NCBI GenBank assembly: GCA_964035545.1
Contig: OZ037768.1
Coordinates: forward strand, 8,857,241-8,921,240
Source: Bugula neritina
Lineage: Eukaryota; Bryozoa; Gymnolaemata; Cheilostomatida; Bugulidae
Length of the DNA stretch: 64,000 nt
Direction of reading: 5' to 3'
Position 1 is the first letter of the stretch, and the number at the start of each line of letters is the position of its first letter. The position numbers were made by a program, and so were the translations under genes. The notes under the pieces were generated by a model. The model made no database searches. It saw nothing but the letters and a program-made list of their open reading frames with translations, and was not told the origin of the DNA. Positions 62,501 through 64,000 of the stretch are shown piece by piece.

Positions 62501-63032
62501 CCAAGATTTATTTGGTGATAGTGATTCTATGTATACTGACTACAGTATGGTAACAGTGACACAATGTCAATGAAGAGTATGGACTCTAGATAAACAATGA
62601 TGTGCAGCACCCGTGAAACAGTCAAGGAGTACGATCAAACAAGTACACCAACTGCAGCACTTCTCCAAACACAGCAACACAATGAATGGTTAAACTTGGC
62701 TCTAAATTTGAGTTCAAGGAAGAACCGTACATGTTGATAAAGTTGTTTTAAAACTGCCTCTACACCACAATACTATTATGCCAGACACTGTGTTGTCATA
62801 AGATTTGGGTATTTTGTATTTGAAGCAAAGCATACTGTGCTGATTTCAATATAGACATAATAGAAGCTAGTACATATACATATAATACAAATACCTTTCT
62901 GTGAGCTGAGGAATCAGACTTTTTTCTCACTTTTTTGAGTGAAGCATTCACTACCTCATCACTTGCATGTTCTTTAACTTTCTTCTTTTTCCTGGGCTTT
63001 TTTGGGTCTTTTACAGTGCTGTCTGGTAGCAT
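50530..63032 (-). CDS. CAAP1: CAAP1 homologue (caspase activity and apoptosis inhibitor 1) with long C-terminal extension
   Basis: Human CAAP1 was described as a nuclear protein that limits caspase activation. Ten exons: 62895-63032, 61660-61839, 60926-61010, 60245-60298, 59442-59500, 55726-55798, 55161-55274, 53959-54017, 52275-52638, 50530-52100. Phases join to 898 residues. A Lys-rich start (PKKPRKKKKVKEH) is followed by the conserved core at about residues 67-134: LYPISYYIRDRREMVCQMF, KIESMLPEILK, VEEFCCDQIEVMSKKRILGL. The second signature LEILELEMRARAIKRML is at 208-224. In human CAAP1 that motif lies almost at the C-terminus. Here about 660 further residues follow: acidic Ser/Thr-rich, then Lys/Arg/Ser-rich with SP sites (RRSVSPKQF, SPIRFPSPDIEVL) and the end MLVVLSDSD. 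Start: ATG at 63030-63032, first in frame with the Lys-rich region; an upstream coding exon outside the window cannot be excluded. Confidence 0.85.
54940..55160 (-). CDS. CAAP1: Possible read-through terminal exon of a short CAAP1 isoform
   Basis: Past the exon 7 donor the frame stays open for 73 codons and then stops (about 54940). It is richer in G and C and more varied than the surrounding introns. The stop codon overlaps AATAAA on the minus strand (CCAAATAAAAC). Retaining this part would give a protein of about 307 residues ending shortly after LEMRARAIK, close to the human layout. This is an inference; the spliced form is also fully open. Confidence 0.4.
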
Positions 63033-64000
63033 ACTAAACCTAACATGAAAAACGCTGCTTTAAAACTTTACATAAAGAAGTCAGTACATGTCTATAAAAC
63101 AGAAATCATAAAAAATATAATCTCTCATCTATCACCATGATAACTTAGTACAAAATAAAACTAGCCAAAATTTGTCCAACTAATTTTATGTTGTGGGTTG
63201 TTGGAAAATTGACAGATTTCAAAACTTCCACAAATAAATCGCACCTTCAAAATTTGCATGACAATAGCCTACTGTTTTTAAATTTTATCTATTTTAGGTA
63301 ATTTCTCCCTCATTTCAAATTGCCTAAGTAAAGGAAAAAAGTCCGGAATTGTAACATTTACCACTATTCTCAAAAGTCTAGATAAAAGTTTACAGCATAC
63401 TGAAAACATAAGGTATCATATTCAACGTTTGTGCTATAATCAGTTTGCTTAAAGCTCCATGTGAATTAGCATTTCTATAACCAAAAGAAACTTTCACACA
63501 TTAAAAGTTGCCACCATGAAAAGTTTCTATTGTTTGTGCATTTTAGCGGTCAACTACCAAAAAATAAAATTCAGACTACTTTCTCAAATGCAACATGTCT
63601 CACAACATTTGGCTTATAAAAATTCAAATGTAAAATAATCAGGTAATAAGTCGTCCTGGCATAGGTTATGAAATAATTAAACTGAAAATTATGCAAATTT
63701 TTTATTTATAACAGCTGGTCTTCTTCATTGGTTCATGTGAAAACAGAATTTCACACTATGGTAATGATTCATAGAAGGTGTGCTAATGTGAATTACCAAA
63801 ATAGCTCAATAATAACCTATTGCACTAAATGCAAAATTTCAGTCAATACACCAACAGCATAGAAGTTAAAATGTGATTTCAAAATGCTAATTAACATTTT
63901 TCCTATAAATTTAATCAAATTAGTTCAAGATGCAACAACGTACCAGTTGAAGCAGATATTACAAATATAGAAATATAACCGATTGATGATGAAACCCAAC
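63033..64000. other. Upstream flank of CAAP1
   Basis: AT-rich with no open frame of note, RNA gene or repeat. It should hold the 5' UTR or promoter of CAAP1, or an intron if a further upstream exon exists. A splice acceptor-like tttag directly precedes the chosen ATG (minus strand), so a non-coding exon upstream is possible. Confidence 0.4.

Overview
This window is AT-rich, intron-rich animal DNA. All five recognisable gene families are spliced with GT-AG introns, and the proteins are typical bilaterian ones: ubiquilin, AGBL4/CCP6, ELAV/Hu and CAAP1. Near-vertebrate AGBL4 sequence, short introns, long microsatellites and tRNA-derived repeats suggest an invertebrate, perhaps a lophotrochozoan. 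The phylum cannot be fixed from the sequence alone.

Layout, left to right: (1) 493-5975, minus strand: ubiquilin, without its C-terminal UBA exon, which lies outside the window. (2) 5976-9150: gene-free, with a roughly 500 bp compound CT/CA microsatellite. (3) 9150-28272: a three-gene tandem cluster (called A, B, C here) on the plus strand. It encodes an unfamiliar family: an N-terminal RING finger, a cysteine-containing linker and about eight or nine membrane segments. A and B lie in a segmental duplication (about 9.15-19.7 kb and 20.0-24.4 kb). Unit 1 carries a DNA-transposon-like element (20-bp inverted repeats at 11133 and 14327) holding a decayed coding region with HEEADT-type motifs. 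B has lost its RING finger by an in-frame deletion that fused two exons. (4) 29560-37105, minus strand: AGBL4/CCP6, 11 exons, complete. (5) 42044-47127, plus strand: an ELAV/Hu RNA-binding protein with two exactly 154-nt copies of the exon for the first half of RRM2, which by reading frame can only be used one at a time. (6) 50530-63032, minus strand: a CAAP1 homologue, 10 exons, with a roughly 660-residue C-terminal extension and a possible short read-through isoform.

AGBL4 and ELAV are head to head, and ELAV and CAAP1 are tail to tail. Ubiquilin and the RING family both point to ubiquitin biology, but nothing in the sequence shows a functional link. The most novel items are the RING/multi-membrane cluster with its RING-less member, the ELAV mutually exclusive exon pair, and the fossil transposon that distinguishes the two duplication units.

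Exon boundaries were set by hand from reading frame, GT-AG signals and remembered family sequence. Summed exon lengths are divisible by three in every gene called complete.
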